Counted from the first letter of the stretch, positions 27,023-37,372 are shown. The stretch: 64,000 nt of DNA from Armatimonadota bacterium (GCA_017993055.1 JAGONM010000013.1:1-64000); one strand, 5' to 3'. Numbers and translations: made by a program. The notes: a model not told the origin generated them from the sequence alone.

Positions 27023-27026
<4 letters not shown>
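25944..27026 (+). CDS. livM: Branched-chain amino acid ABC transporter permease
   Basis: Second permease (up to 360 residues, about nine spans). Landmarks: NTILAVGLNLLMGYAGQVSLGH, LKLHGYYLAMATLGFG, GGTSGIYGIP and GGMASVWGAIFGAA. The start is uncertain: TTG 25944 gives a 24-residue polar N-terminus with little ribosome-site support, and ATG 26014-type starts would begin right at the first span (MGYAPFVALI). The stop overlaps livG by four bases, so the two are coupled. Confidence 0.9.
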
Positions 27027-27796
<770 letters not shown>

Positions 27797-27802
27797 GGAG
27801 CG

Positions 27803-28540
27803 ATGCTCAGGCTCACGAGCGTTGCGGCGGCATACGGGCGCATCACCGCCCTGCGGAGAGTTTCCCTGCACGTCGGAGCGGGCGAGATCGTCGCGGTCAT
27901 AGGCGCGAACGGTGCGGGCAAGACGACGCTGCTCGATACGATATGCGGCATTCTTCCGGCACAGTCCGGCTCCATAAAGTACGACGGGCACGAAGTGGCC
28001 GGAGCCGCGCCGGAGAGCCTCGTGAAGCTTGGAATCTCGCACGTACCGCAGGGACGCCAGCTCTTCCCGGACATGACAGTGTACGAGAACCTCGTGCTGG
28101 GCGCGTACCGCCGCCCGAGGGCCGACAAGCAGGCCCAGATGCGCGAGGACCTCGAGCGGGTCTACTCGATTTTCACGAGACTCGAGGAGAGGCACTCTCA
28201 ACTCGCGGGAACGCTGTCCGGCGGCGAACAGCAGATGCTCGCCATCGGGCGCTCGCTGATGTCACGCCCCAGGCTCTTGCTGCTCGACGAGCCCTCGATG
28301 GGCCTGGCCCCACTTGTCATCAAGGACATCTTCAAGGTAATCACCGCACTCCACAAGCAGGGCACAACGGTGCTGATCGTGGAACAGAACGCGAAGGCGG
28401 CGCTCTCGGTCGCCCAACGCGGGTACGTCATCGAGACCGGACGGGTCATTCTGGAGGGAACTGCCCACGAACTGGAGCGAAATCCCGAGGTACAGAGGGC
28501 GTATCTCGGCAAGGGTTACAGGCAGATCATAGAAAGCTGA
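27803..28540 (+). CDS. livF: Branched-chain amino acid ABC transporter ATP-binding protein
   Basis: Second ATPase of 245 residues, forming a heterodimer with LivG. Walker A is GANGAGKTT (about 34-42), the signature is LSGGEQQMLAIGRSLM, Walker B is LLLLDEPSMGLAP and the switch is VEQNAKAAL. It starts six bases after livG and is followed eight bases later by the second paaK, so the importer and ligase are one operon. Confidence 0.92.
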   Translation: MLRLTSVAAAYGRITALRRVSLHVGAGEIVAVIGANGAGKTTLLDTICGILPAQSGSIKYDGHEVAGAAPESLVKLGISHVPQGRQLFPDMTVYENLVLGAYRRPRADKQAQMREDLERVYSIFTRLEERHSQLAGTLSGGEQQMLAIGRSLMSRPRLLLLDEPSMGLAPLVIKDIFKVITALHKQGTTVLIVEQNAKAALSVAQRGYVIETGRVILEGTAHELERNPEVQRAYLGKGYRQIIES

Positions 28541-28548
28541 GGAAGCTT

Positions 28549-29853
28549 ATGCCTATCTGGAACAAACGATGTGAAACGATGCCGCGCGAGGATATGGAGC
28601 AGTTGCAGATCGAGCGTCTCCAACTCACGGTCAACCGCGCGTACCGAAACGTCCGCTTCTACCACAAGCGGTTCGAGAAGCTCGGAATCGAGCCTGAGGA
28701 CGTGACATCGCCGGCCGACCTCGGCCGACTGCCGTTCACGACCAAGGAAGACCTGTGCGACGCCTACCCGTACGAGATGTTCAGCGTACCCCTGAAGGAG
28801 ATCGTGCGCATACACTCCTCGTCCGGATCGTCCGGGCAGGGGGCAGTCATCGGCTACACGCGAAACGACCTGCGGACTTGGAGCGACCTCGTCGCCCGCG
28901 TCGTCAGCGGGGCCGGGGTGACCAAGAACGACGTCCTGCAGGTAACCTTCGACTACGGGCTGTTCACCGGCGGCTTCGGAATCCATTACGGAGCCGAGCG
29001 CGTCGGCGCGTCGGTCATCCCGGCGTCGGGAGGCAATACGGAGCGCCAGATCCGCATCATGAAGGACTTCAAGACGACCGCGCTCGTCGGAACCCCGAGC
29101 TACGCCCTTCACATCGCCGAGGTGATGGAACAGATGGACGTGGACCGCGATGCGTTCTCTTTGAGACTGGGACTGTTCGGGGGCGAACCGTTCCCGGAAT
29201 GCCTGCGCGCCGAGATCGAGGATCGCCTGGGGATAAGCGCGACGGACAACTACGGGATCAGCGACGTGATGGGTCCGGGGATAGCCGGCGAATGCGAGCA
29301 CAAGTGCGGCCTGCACGTGAACGAGGACCACTTCCTGGCGGAGTTGGTCAACCCTTCGACGCTCGAACCCGTCGGGTACGGTGAACAGGGCGAACTGGTC
29401 CTGACGACGATCACCAAGCAGGGGATGCCCCTGATCAGATACAGGACGAGGGACCTGACCACACTCAACCCGGAGCGATGCTCGTGCGGGCGAACGACCG
29501 TCCGCATGAGCAAAATCGCCGGACGCACCGACGACATGCTCATCATCCGGGGCATCAACGTCTATCCCTCGCAGATCGAGGCGATCCTGTACGAGATTGA
29601 GGGAGTCGAGCCGCATTACCGGATCATCGTAGACCGTGTCGAGGCGATGGACGAACTGACTGTGCTGGTCGAGGTCTCGGCAGACATCATCACCGACCAG
29701 ATCAGCAGGCTCGTGCAACTCGAAGAGAAGATAAGGGATCGAATCCACGCGGTAGTGGGTCTCACTCCGAAGCTGAGGCTCGTCGAGCCGAAGACGCTTC
29801 AGGACAGCCCGGACGCCGCTCAGCGCGTGGTGGACAATCGGAACCTGTCGTAG
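28549..29853 (+). CDS. paaK: Phenylacetate-CoA ligase-type enzyme, copy 2 (altered P-loop)
   Basis: 434-residue paralogue of the ligase at 19701-21002, aligning end to end: MPIWNKRCETMPRE start, [68 protein letters not shown]. The phosphate-binding loop reads HSSSGSSGQGAVIGYT where copy 1 has [10 protein letters not shown], so the conserved Lys and Pro are lost. The ligase may have a changed nucleotide or acyl preference or weaker activity. ATG 28549 has GAGGA upstream. Its place after livF ties this copy to the imported substrate, whereas copy 1 is tied to IorAB. Confidence 0.85.
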   Translation: MPIWNKRCETMPREDMEQLQIERLQLTVNRAYRNVRFYHKRFEKLGIEPEDVTSPADLGRLPFTTKEDLCDAYPYEMFSVPLKEIVRIHSSSGSSGQGAVIGYTRNDLRTWSDLVARVVSGAGVTKNDVLQVTFDYGLFTGGFGIHYGAERVGASVIPASGGNTERQIRIMKDFKTTALVGTPSYALHIAEVMEQMDVDRDAFSLRLGLFGGEPFPECLRAEIEDRLGISATDNYGISDVMGPGIAGECEHKCGLHVNEDHFLAELVNPSTLEPVGYGEQGELVLTTITKQGMPLIRYRTRDLTTLNPERCSCGRTTVRMSKIAGRTDDMLIIRGINVYPSQIEAILYEIEGVEPHYRIIVDRVEAMDELTVLVEVSADIITDQISRLVQLEEKIRDRIHAVVGLTPKLRLVEPKTLQDSPDAAQRVVDNRNLS

Positions 29854-29986
29854 ATGGCTGATCAGTTTCAGTTTGGCCGGGCGAAGGCGAAACAGGGACA
29901 GCCTCGCCAGGCCATCGCCGGCCCGACCGGCACATAAGGACCGCGGCAATAGAGCCGCGGAAACAAAGGCACAGGAGGTAAGGAAA

Positions 29987-31183
29987 GTGTCCAGAGTTAC
30001 GACGTGCGCCCTTGCGGCGCTAAGCGCCGTGCTGCTGGTAGCAGCAGCCGGAGCACTGTTCGCGCAGGCCGCGCCCGCGCCGCCGAAGATCGACGTGCAT
30101 GGCTACATGCAGAACCGGTTCTACATGGGCGAAGGAGCGTCAGGAGAGTTCAGATCCGAGAGGATCTCCATCTCGACGCTCGCGACCTTCGCCGACACCA
30201 GCAACGCCTACGTGGAGCTCTATTACCATCCGTGGGTCAACACGAACGGTCTCTACCTCGAGAGCGCCTACTATGACAAACCGATCGAAGTAGGCAAACT
30301 GAGGATCGGAAAAGGCCGAAGGCAGGCATTCGGCATCACGCCGGCCTACCCGAATCGCAAGACCTCGAACTACGGGATCGTATCCGAGGCGTTCACACAG
30401 GACCGGGTCCAGGGCGTTCAGTACATCGGAAGCAAGAACAACATGGAAGCCGCGCTCGCCGTTCACACGGCCTACCGCCTCGGCACGAGAGCGATAGGGG
30501 AGATTCCGGGCGACACGCCCCGCAACGCGCTGGGCGTACCGCAGCATCAGGTGCCTCACCTGGCGCTGCGCGATCCCCATTCGGGTTCGGGCAACCAGGC
30601 ATTCAGCGCCGTTTCAGGTCAGTTGAGCCAGAAGCTCCAGTTCTCCGGCCGAATCGGCGGAACCTGGAGTGGGGTCAAGGCAGGCCTCTCATATTCCTAT
30701 GCGAAGCTCGACAGCAGAGACATGGCGAACTTGCGCGACCCGGCGGCGGACGCCGTCCTCCGCCCGTCGAACCCCATAACCGGAGCGGCATCTGCTCCGC
30801 TGCTGCCAGGGGCGACCGACAACACCATGAGCCAGCTCGGCTTCGACTTCATGAGGAAGTGGCCGTGCGGATTCGTGCTCCAGGGCGAGTACTACGACGC
30901 CAAGGTCAGCAGCCTCGACTACGATGCCTGGAACGTGGTGCTAGGGCAGGAGTTCAAGAACGGTTGGAAGCTGTTTGCCAGATATGCCCAGCAGAACATG
31001 GACACCCCGCTGGCGAACAACCCGCTCACGTGGGATGTGCAGCAGGTATCCCTCTCAATGGTACAGCCGATAGCGAAATCCGTGTGGTTGCAGTATGAGT
31101 ATGAGATAAATAACGAGGACGCACTCGGCGGAGGCAAGGTGGACAACGACCTCTTCTTCATCGAGTTGTTCAGCGGGTTCTAG
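29987..31183 (+). CDS. Porin-like outer membrane beta-barrel protein
   Basis: 398-residue exported protein. Signal peptide ends near LFAQAAPAP; the mature protein is rich in alternating aromatic beta strands (VHGYMQNRFYMG, NAYVELYYHPW, GLSYSYAKLD, GFVLQGEYYDAK, SVWLQYEYEINN). It ends LFFIELFSGF, the terminal Phe recognised by the Bam machinery. It resembles porins in strand pattern, but I do not recognise the exact family. GTG 29987 has AGGAGGT upstream. As the last gene of the aryl-acid/liv block, it probably lets the substrate cross the outer membrane. A strong terminator follows. Confidence 0.8.
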   Translation: MSRVTTCALAALSAVLLVAAAGALFAQAAPAPPKIDVHGYMQNRFYMGEGASGEFRSERISISTLATFADTSNAYVELYYHPWVNTNGLYLESAYYDKPIEVGKLRIGKGRRQAFGITPAYPNRKTSNYGIVSEAFTQDRVQGVQYIGSKNNMEAALAVHTAYRLGTRAIGEIPGDTPRNALGVPQHQVPHLALRDPHSGSGNQAFSAVSGQLSQKLQFSGRIGGTWSGVKAGLSYSYAKLDSRDMANLRDPAADAVLRPSNPITGAASAPLLPGATDNTMSQLGFDFMRKWPCGFVLQGEYYDAKVSSLDYDAWNVVLGQEFKNGWKLFARYAQQNMDTPLANNPLTWDVQQVSLSMVQPIAKSVWLQYEYEINNEDALGGGKVDNDLFFIELFSGF

Positions 31184-31207
31184 CATTTCCGTCTGGCCCG
31201 ACAACAG

Positions 31208-31236
31208 AGGCCGGGGGCACCCGCCCCCGGCCTTTT
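31208..31236 (+). terminator. Intrinsic terminator ending the liv/paaK block
   Basis: Perfect 11-bp GC stem (31208-31218 with 31223-31233), 4-base loop, then TTTT. It lies 25 bases past the porin-like gene. Confidence 0.9.
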
Positions 31237-31329
31237 CTCTGTGCGACGCTTCTGATTCCTGGACTCGGTAGGACTTTCACCCGCGCAGGATGAAGATTAC
31301 CCTGCACCGATCCACGACAGCAGGCAGGC

Positions 31330-33300
31330 ATGGCAGTAGAACCCTACAGTCCGAAGTTTCCCGAGGAAGCCGAATCGGCGCCCGACCCCGCTCAGCCCGA
31401 CCGGGGCATCACCTGGCGCGCGGTGGTGATCGGCTTTGCCGCCATCATCCCGGGGGTGTTCTGGGGCGTATACGGCGATGTGGTCTCGCAGACCGACCTC
31501 ACCTCGACTTCGCTCATGATGCCGCCGATCCTGATCATCATCTCACTGCTCATCATCAACGGCCTGGTCCGGCGTCTGCGGCCGATCTGGACGCTCGGCC
31601 GGACGGAGTTGATCACTATATACGCGATGCTGACCGTCTCCGTGATACTCTCCGGCATGGGGATGCTCCAGTTCCTGATGACCTCGCTCGGTGCGGTCCC
31701 GCACTACGGACTGACGCAGCCTCACATCGCAGCGCTCGACGGCTTCGTGCCGCAGTACATCATGCCCAAGCTCTCGGCGATCGAGGGCTTCTACAAGGGC
31801 AACGAGCCGATACCGTGGGCGGCATGGACATACCCGATCGTCCTGTGGAGCGGCTTCCTCTTCGCGATGCTCTTCAGCATGATGTGCATCAACACCATCC
31901 TGCGCAAGCAGTGGATCGAGCGAGAGAGGCTCTCTTACCCGATCGTGCAGTTGCCGCTGGAGATGACCGACCCTAAGACCCGGTTCTTCTCGAACAAGCT
32001 GATGTGGACCGGGTTCTTTGCCGCCGCCGCGGTGGAGACGCTGAACAGCCTGCACCACCTCTACCCGTCTGTGCCGTACCTGCAGGTTCGGGCGTTCGAC
32101 CTTCAGCCGTTCTTCAGCACCGCGCCGTGGAACGGGGTCGGCTACTTCCCGACGACGTTCTACCCGCTGGCGATCGGGCTCGGGTTCGTGCTGGCGACCG
32201 ACGTGAGCTTCTCGTGCTGGTTCTTCTACATCATCACCAAGCTGGAAGGCGTCCTCGTCGCCGCAACCGGTTGGCAAGGGGGCGCGGGGGCGCTGAGCGC
32301 CCCACCCTACCTCGCCCAGCAGAGCGTCGGGGGGTTCATCGGAATCGGCATCGTAGTTGTCTACCTGGCGCGGAAGCACCTGAAGGAGGTCTTCGCCAAG
32401 GTATTCCGAAACGATCCCGACGTTGACGACTCGGAGGAGCCGATGTCCTACCGCATGGCCGGGATAGGTCTCCTCGCCGGGTTCGCGGTGATGGTCGTCT
32501 TCTGCGTGCTCGTCGGGATGTCTCCGCTGGTGGCGCTCGCGTACCTCGGCATCTACCTGCTCTTCGCCACGACGATCAGCCGCCTGCGCGCGGAGGCCGG
32601 GCCGGCGTGGGTCATGGGGCCGGGATGGGATGCGGTGGACACGCTGGTGCGCCCGATGGGAAGTGGGGTGTTCAGCCAGGGAAACCTGGTCGCGCTCGCG
32701 TATTTCCACTGGTTCAGCGTCGAGATGAGGTGCTGCCCGATGGGCGTGCAGGCCGAGGGGATGAAGATGGCGCAGGCGACTCGGAGCAGGCAGCGCATCA
32801 TGACGATGGTGCTCCTGTTCGCGATGGTCGTCGGGATAGCGGTCGGGTTCTGGGCGTGCCTGGCGGTGTGGTACAAGTTCGGCGCGGGAACGGCGAAGGT
32901 GGAACCCTGGCGCACGATGATGGGCAAGGTGCCGTTCGACCGCGCGAGCACCTTCATCGCCAACCCGATGAAGGCCGACATCCCCGGCATCCTGGCGATC
33001 GCGTTCGGAACCGGTTTCACGTTCCTCCTCAGCCTGATGCGCAGCCGATTCGTCTGGTTCCCGTTCCACCCTGCGGGGTATGTGCTCTCGAACACCGGCA
33101 CGATGTACTGGCTCTGGTGCCCCTTCCTGGTGGCGTGGATCCTTAAGACGCTGATCATTCGCTACGGCGGCATCAAGGGCTACAGGATAGCGCTTCCGTT
33201 CTTCCTCGGACTCGTCCTCGGCGACTACATCACGTCGAGCCTCTGGGCGCTCGCAGGCTCGGTGCTCGGCATCACGATGTATCGTTGCTTCCCCTGCTAG
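31330..33300 (+). CDS. DUF6785/DUF6784-type multi-pass membrane protein (paralogue)
   Basis: 656-residue paralogue of the protein at 10214-12211, with the same order of spans: MMCINTILRKQWIERERLSYPIVQLPLEMTD, HHLYPSVPYLQ, WNGVGYFPTTFYPLAIGLGF and FSCWFFYIITKLEGV, then a soluble loop with VDDSEEPMSYRMAG. The C-terminal third (RFVWFPFHPAGYVLSNT, KTLIIRYGGIKGYRIALPFFLGLVLGD) is also shared. It lies beside a DUF4838 gene and an Idh/MocA gene, which suggests a link to carbohydrate or polyol uptake, but no function is known to me. It converges with the DUF4838 gene (22-base gap, no terminator seen). Confidence 0.75.
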   Translation: MAVEPYSPKFPEEAESAPDPAQPDRGITWRAVVIGFAAIIPGVFWGVYGDVVSQTDLTSTSLMMPPILIIISLLIINGLVRRLRPIWTLGRTELITIYAMLTVSVILSGMGMLQFLMTSLGAVPHYGLTQPHIAALDGFVPQYIMPKLSAIEGFYKGNEPIPWAAWTYPIVLWSGFLFAMLFSMMCINTILRKQWIERERLSYPIVQLPLEMTDPKTRFFSNKLMWTGFFAAAAVETLNSLHHLYPSVPYLQVRAFDLQPFFSTAPWNGVGYFPTTFYPLAIGLGFVLATDVSFSCWFFYIITKLEGVLVAATGWQGGAGALSAPPYLAQQSVGGFIGIGIVVVYLARKHLKEVFAKVFRNDPDVDDSEEPMSYRMAGIGLLAGFAVMVVFCVLVGMSPLVALAYLGIYLLFATTISRLRAEAGPAWVMGPGWDAVDTLVRPMGSGVFSQGNLVALAYFHWFSVEMRCCPMGVQAEGMKMAQATRSRQRIMTMVLLFAMVVGIAVGFWACLAVWYKFGAGTAKVEPWRTMMGKVPFDRASTFIANPMKADIPGILAIAFGTGFTFLLSLMRSRFVWFPFHPAGYVLSNTGTMYWLWCPFLVAWILKTLIIRYGGIKGYRIALPFFLGLVLGDYITSSLWALAGSVLGITMYRCFPC

Positions 33301-33322
33301 CGACGGCTACCTGCGGGGATGC

Positions 33323-35131
33323 TCATTCCGGCCACCAGCCGAGATTGGTCTCGCGGCCCATGCACGAGGAATCCCCGTCGCTCAGGTTGACCGCCATCGG
33401 GTCCGTGATCATCGCCCTGAAAGCCCTGAGCTTCTCAGCCGCCGCCTTCCATCGGGCGTCATCCGACTTCGCTTTCTCGAAGGCCATGCTCGCCTCGACA
33501 CAGAGCTTCGCGTGCGCCAACCCCGTCCTGAGGAACGCCACCTTTTCCGCAGCGCTTCGATTCCGCGCGGCAGCGCGCTCCGCCTCGTCGAGCAACTTCG
33601 CGGCGGGAACGAACGACTCCGGCGGAAAGCGCTTGTAGGCGGTTTCCGGGTAGCGCGCATATTGCCAGAGGCCGTCCTTGAAGAGATCGAGATGCTCCAG
33701 GCTGTAGCGCTCCCAGTAGTCCCAGTACGCCTCGACCTGCTTCGAGGCCGGGCCGAAGGACGCATAGTACTCGTCGAGAATCTGATCTACCGGAGCTCCT
33801 GGCGTCACGTGCAGCCGCCCGATGACGTACAGCGACAGGCCCATCGTTGACCACATGCCCGTCAGGCTGTCGAAATCGGTGCCGATCATCCCGCGCGTCT
33901 CCAGGAACCGAAACTCCTCGGCGGACTGCCGGGCCCAGTTCACCGGCATGCAGTAGCCGTGGAGCAGGTAGTTCGGGCGCATGAACAGCGATGCGCCGGC
34001 GTCTATCCATCCCTGCCCCTGCCTCAGGACCCAGTCCTGCTGCTCGGCGGTCCGGGGGAAGAACACGTCCGGCACGTATCCGATGAGCACGCTCTTGTCG
34101 AGCTTCACGCCGTCGGGCGCAAAGGTGAGGTTGCTGTAAGCGTAGGCGGTCACCTCGGCGGCGGGGTCGTGATCGCGGGCAAGCTTCAGTACGGCCATCT
34201 CGAAGCGGGCGTACCGCTGGGAGACGTTGCGCACGTTGTCGTAGGGAGTCGGGCGCGGCCAGGACGGTTCGGGACCGTCCCAGGCGAGGCAGTTCGGGCA
34301 GCAGCACGCACCGGGCCCGTCGTTCTCGCAGATGTTGACGTGCGTTCTGGACGCGGTACGATTCTGCCGACCGGACCACCAGTTCTCAACGATCTGCCTG
34401 TGGAAGCCGGGATTGGAGACGCACATCGACTTGCCGGGGTGACGCACGCCGTTCGCGTCCATCTCGAACCAGTCCGGATGCTCGGCGAAGTACTTGTTCC
34501 CCCAATCCTCGAACGCATGGCCCTAGTCGATGCCATCGGCGTCGTGCATCCGCATCCGGCGCATCCACTGACGCTCCTCGGCGCGCCCGGTCCGCAGCCC
34601 GCAGAACCTGAACCGGGGCTGGACGGTCTCGTCGCGGTCCCTGATCCTGAGCGACAGCCGCTTCGGGACATACTCGCCCGATGTCCCCGGCCATAGCCAT
34701 CGCGCGCCGAGGTCGTTGTCGAGCACGTCGTAGACGGCGAACAGCGTCCCGGCGGGTGTCCCGAGGGACAGTGGGTCGCCGCCCCGATCGCCTCCGACGA
34801 GGTATGCCGTGTCGCCCGACTTCCGGATGCGGTAGGCGTCTCGCGTAAGCGCCGAGGTTTCGATGCCGGCCTTGCGCGCAGCCTCGGTCGCGCCGAGGTA
34901 GATGCGCTCTTTCGTGGCCTTGGGGACGCTCCCCTCGGTCATGATCGGCATCTCGACGCCGGTTGACTTCCGGACGTAGTACTGAAGCTCCCGCGCGGCG
35001 TAAGCCACTACCTGTGGGGCCGACTCAGGGACGATGATGACACTCGCCCTCCCGTATCCGGCCGATGCCGGGCATACGTTCGCCGCCGCCAGCGCTACCA
35101 GTACGAGTCCTGTAAGTCTCAGCATGTGCAT
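33323..35131 (-). pseudogene. DUF4838 family protein interrupted by an in-frame TAG
   Basis: One 603-codon frame on the minus strand, broken at codon 203 by TAG (34523-34525). The first part has a signal peptide and a GH67-N-like domain (ELQYYVRKSTGVEMPI to GARWLWPG). Reading through the stop continues GHAFEDWGNKYFAEHPDWFEM, then CVSNPGFHRQIVENW and a barrel-like DUF4838 region to the end. Both parts keep normal codon use and no other lesion. The defect is therefore a very recent point mutation, a strain variant or a base-call error. TAG is an ordinary stop in many neighbouring genes, so recoding is unlikely. The intact form would be an exported protein of carbohydrate metabolism. ATG 35125 has the better ribosome site. 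Confidence 0.8.
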
Positions 35132-35269
35132 ACCTCTACTGCTCCTGATTCCAGGGGGCGCCGATTGCTCGGCTGCGCAGCTTGAGTATGTCCTGTTTGA
35201 GCGCCTGTGTCAACCGCTCACGGAGGATTGCCGACTTCCTCGGATGAACAGATGAGTAAGTGAGAATAC

Positions 35270-35300
35270 CTGTCATTCTAAGCTCCGCTCCGAATGACAG
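35270..35300 (+). promoter_or_regulatory. 9-bp palindrome upstream of the Idh/MocA gene
   Basis: CTGTCATTC (35270-35278) and GAATGACAG (35292-35300) are exact inverted repeats around 13 bases. They lie 22 bases before the ATG at 35323. This is an operator or leader hairpin for the sugar-dehydrogenase gene. Confidence 0.5.
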
Positions 35301-35322
35301 CAGATATCGGGGGGATTGTGTC

Positions 35323-36471
35323 ATGGACAAGTTACGAATCGGGATCGTCGGCGTCGGCGGAATGGGCAGCCACCACGCCGGATACCTTTCAAAGGGCGAG
35401 GTCGTCGGCGCCGAGCTGACCGCTGTTTGCGATATCGAGAAGGAGAAGCTCGGCCGATGGGAGGGCGTCCGCGACTTCAGCGACAGCCGCGAGTTGATCC
35501 GCTCCGGTATGGTTGACGCAGTGCTCATCGCCACGCCGCACTACGATCACACCACCGTCGGCGTAGACGCCTTCCAGCAGGGTCTGCACGTGCTGACCGA
35601 GAAACCGATCTCCGTCCACAAGGCCGACTGCGAGCGCCTCATCGCCGCCCACAAGTCATCCGACCGCATCTTCTCGGCGATGTTCCAGATGCGGACCGCC
35701 AACCTCTACAAGAAGATCAAGAAGCTCATCGAATCCGGCGAGATCGGCGAGATCAGCCGCATCTCGTGGATCGTGTCGGACTGGTTTCGCTCCGAGGCCT
35801 ACTACGCGAGCGGCGGATGGCGCGCGACATGGAGCGGCGAGGGCGGCGGGGTGCTGCTCAACCAGTGTCCGCACAACCTCGACCTGATGCAGTGGTTCTT
35901 CGGCATGCCGTCGAAGGTCCGCGCGTTCTGCAAGTTCGGCGCGAAGCACGACATCGAGGTCGAGGACGAGGTGACCGCGTACCTCGAGTACCCGAACGGC
36001 GCGACAGGCGTCTTCATCACCACCACCGGCGAGGCGCCCGGCACGAACCGCCTCGAGATCGCGGGCGACCGGGGCAAGCTGGTGGTCGAGGACGGATGCA
36101 TCCGCTTCTTCCGCAACGAGATGCTCGCATCCGAGTTCCGGGTAACGAGCCAGCAGAGCTTCGCCAAGCCGGATATCTGGAATGTGGAGATTCCATACCG
36201 CAGCGGCGGCGGACACCATGTCGAGATCACTCAGAACTGGGTGAACGCGATACTGAAGGGCGACGACCTGATCGCCCCGGCCGAGGAAGGCATCAGGTCG
36301 GTCGAGATGGCGAACTGCATGCTCTACTCGGGCTGGACCGACGCGACCGTGAACCTCCCGCTGGATTCCGCGGCCTACGAGTCGGCGCTCAAGGAGCGGA
36401 TCGCCTCGTCGCGCTACGTGAAGAAGGTGAAGGACATCGGCGAGCAGGACATGAACGCCTCGTTCAAGTAG
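35323..36471 (+). CDS. Gfo/Idh/MocA-family oxidoreductase
   Basis: NAD(P)-dependent sugar or polyol dehydrogenase of 382 residues. Rossmann motif GIVGVGGMGSHHAG is at the N-terminus, TEKPISVH (about 93-100) carries the catalytic-region Lys, and GGVLLNQCPHNLDLMQWFFG carries the catalytic His. The C-terminal alpha/beta domain follows. ATG 35323 sits directly before the Rossmann strand; in-frame sequence upstream is within the leader palindrome. The gene is followed 20 bases later by an EEP-fold hydrolase, so the two are probably co-transcribed. The substrate is likely a sugar released by the surrounding glycosidases. Confidence 0.88.
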   Translation: MDKLRIGIVGVGGMGSHHAGYLSKGEVVGAELTAVCDIEKEKLGRWEGVRDFSDSRELIRSGMVDAVLIATPHYDHTTVGVDAFQQGLHVLTEKPISVHKADCERLIAAHKSSDRIFSAMFQMRTANLYKKIKKLIESGEIGEISRISWIVSDWFRSEAYYASGGWRATWSGEGGGVLLNQCPHNLDLMQWFFGMPSKVRAFCKFGAKHDIEVEDEVTAYLEYPNGATGVFITTTGEAPGTNRLEIAGDRGKLVVEDGCIRFFRNEMLASEFRVTSQQSFAKPDIWNVEIPYRSGGGHHVEITQNWVNAILKGDDLIAPAEEGIRSVEMANCMLYSGWTDATVNLPLDSAAYESALKERIASSRYVKKVKDIGEQDMNASFK

Positions 36472-36491
36472 TGATCAGGAGTCGAGAGGCC

Positions 36492-37274
36492 ATGGCGCGA
36501 TATCCTGCTCTGATCATGCTCGTCATTCTCTCAGTCTCGGCACATGCCGCCGAGGGCACGAAGCTCACCGTAATGACCTACAACGTGGCGTACGGGGCGG
36601 GCGTCGATCCGGCGGAGCAGAAGATCGTCGAACGAGCCACCAACAACAGACTGGTCGGCAACCGCCTGGATCGGGTGATCTCGGTCATCAAGTATGTGAA
36701 CCCCGATATCGTGGGCATCCAGGAGGCCTGCTCGTGGGACAAGAACGACAATGCGGTGGCGAAGCAGGTCGCCCGGGAACTGGGCATGCACTACTACCTG
36801 GCGAAATCCGGCAAGAGCCGCTTCAACGTCGCGCTGTTCAGCAAACTCCCCATAATCTGGGCGAGGGGGTATCCCGACCATTTCACCCGCGCGGCCCTGC
36901 AGGCACAACTGAAGCTTCCCGACGGACGCGCGCTCAACGTCTTCGTGGCGCACTTCAACCTCCTGAGGGCCCCTGAGAGCCATCTCAGCGAAGTACGGTG
37001 TCTCGCCCGGCAGATGAGACTACGTTCATCGAACCTGTCGGTGATGATGGGAGATGCGAACTTCAAGTACGGCATCCACAAGGAGAGCACGGACGCGCTT
37101 CTGGCTTCGGGGTTTGTGATTGCGCCGCCGGTTGGTGAGCGGATCGACCAGATCTGGACCTCCAGGCCGCTCGCGGGCGACATCAGGGAAGGCCGCGAGA
37201 TCCCGGCCGGGATGACGGGCGGGGCTTCAGATCACCGCCCGACGGTGATGGTCATAGGCATACCGGACAAGTGA
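36492..37274 (+). CDS. Secreted endonuclease/exonuclease/phosphatase-fold hydrolase
   Basis: 260-residue exported protein of the EEP (DNase I-like) superfamily. Signal peptide 1-19 (cleaved after AHA). Motifs: MTYNVAYG, IVGIQEACSW (metal-binding Glu), FVAHFNLL, MMGDANF and the C-terminal GGASDHRPTVMV with the catalytic Asp-His pair. Substrates in the family include nucleic acids, phosphoinositides and sphingomyelin. In this position, an exported phosphodiesterase is the most that can be said. ATG 36492 is preferred because the signal peptide begins there; the longer open frame lies inside the upstream gene. Confidence 0.8.
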   Translation: MARYPALIMLVILSVSAHAAEGTKLTVMTYNVAYGAGVDPAEQKIVERATNNRLVGNRLDRVISVIKYVNPDIVGIQEACSWDKNDNAVAKQVARELGMHYYLAKSGKSRFNVALFSKLPIIWARGYPDHFTRAALQAQLKLPDGRALNVFVAHFNLLRAPESHLSEVRCLARQMRLRSSNLSVMMGDANFKYGIHKESTDALLASGFVIAPPVGERIDQIWTSRPLAGDIREGREIPAGMTGGASDHRPTVMVIGIPDK

Positions 37275-37336
37275 GTCCGAGGCCGCGGGGCATTTGTTCG
37301 GTGATCACGTATTCGGTGTTCATGATCGGCCTCCTT

Positions 37337-37372
37337 ATGGGACGAATGGGACAGATGGGACGTACGGGCCCA
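37337..37372 (+). repeat. 36-bp element of four 9-bp units (copy B)
   Basis: Units ATGGGACGA, ATGGGACAG, ATGGGACGT and ACGGGCCCA. It lies between the EEP-fold gene and the end of the GH27 gene, both facing it. Same length and phase as copies A and C. Confidence 0.7.

Noticed and set aside
34523-34525. Pyrrolysine or selenocysteine recoding of the in-frame stop
   Set aside because: The codon is TAG, not TGA, and TAG ends many ordinary genes here; no downstream element is visible.
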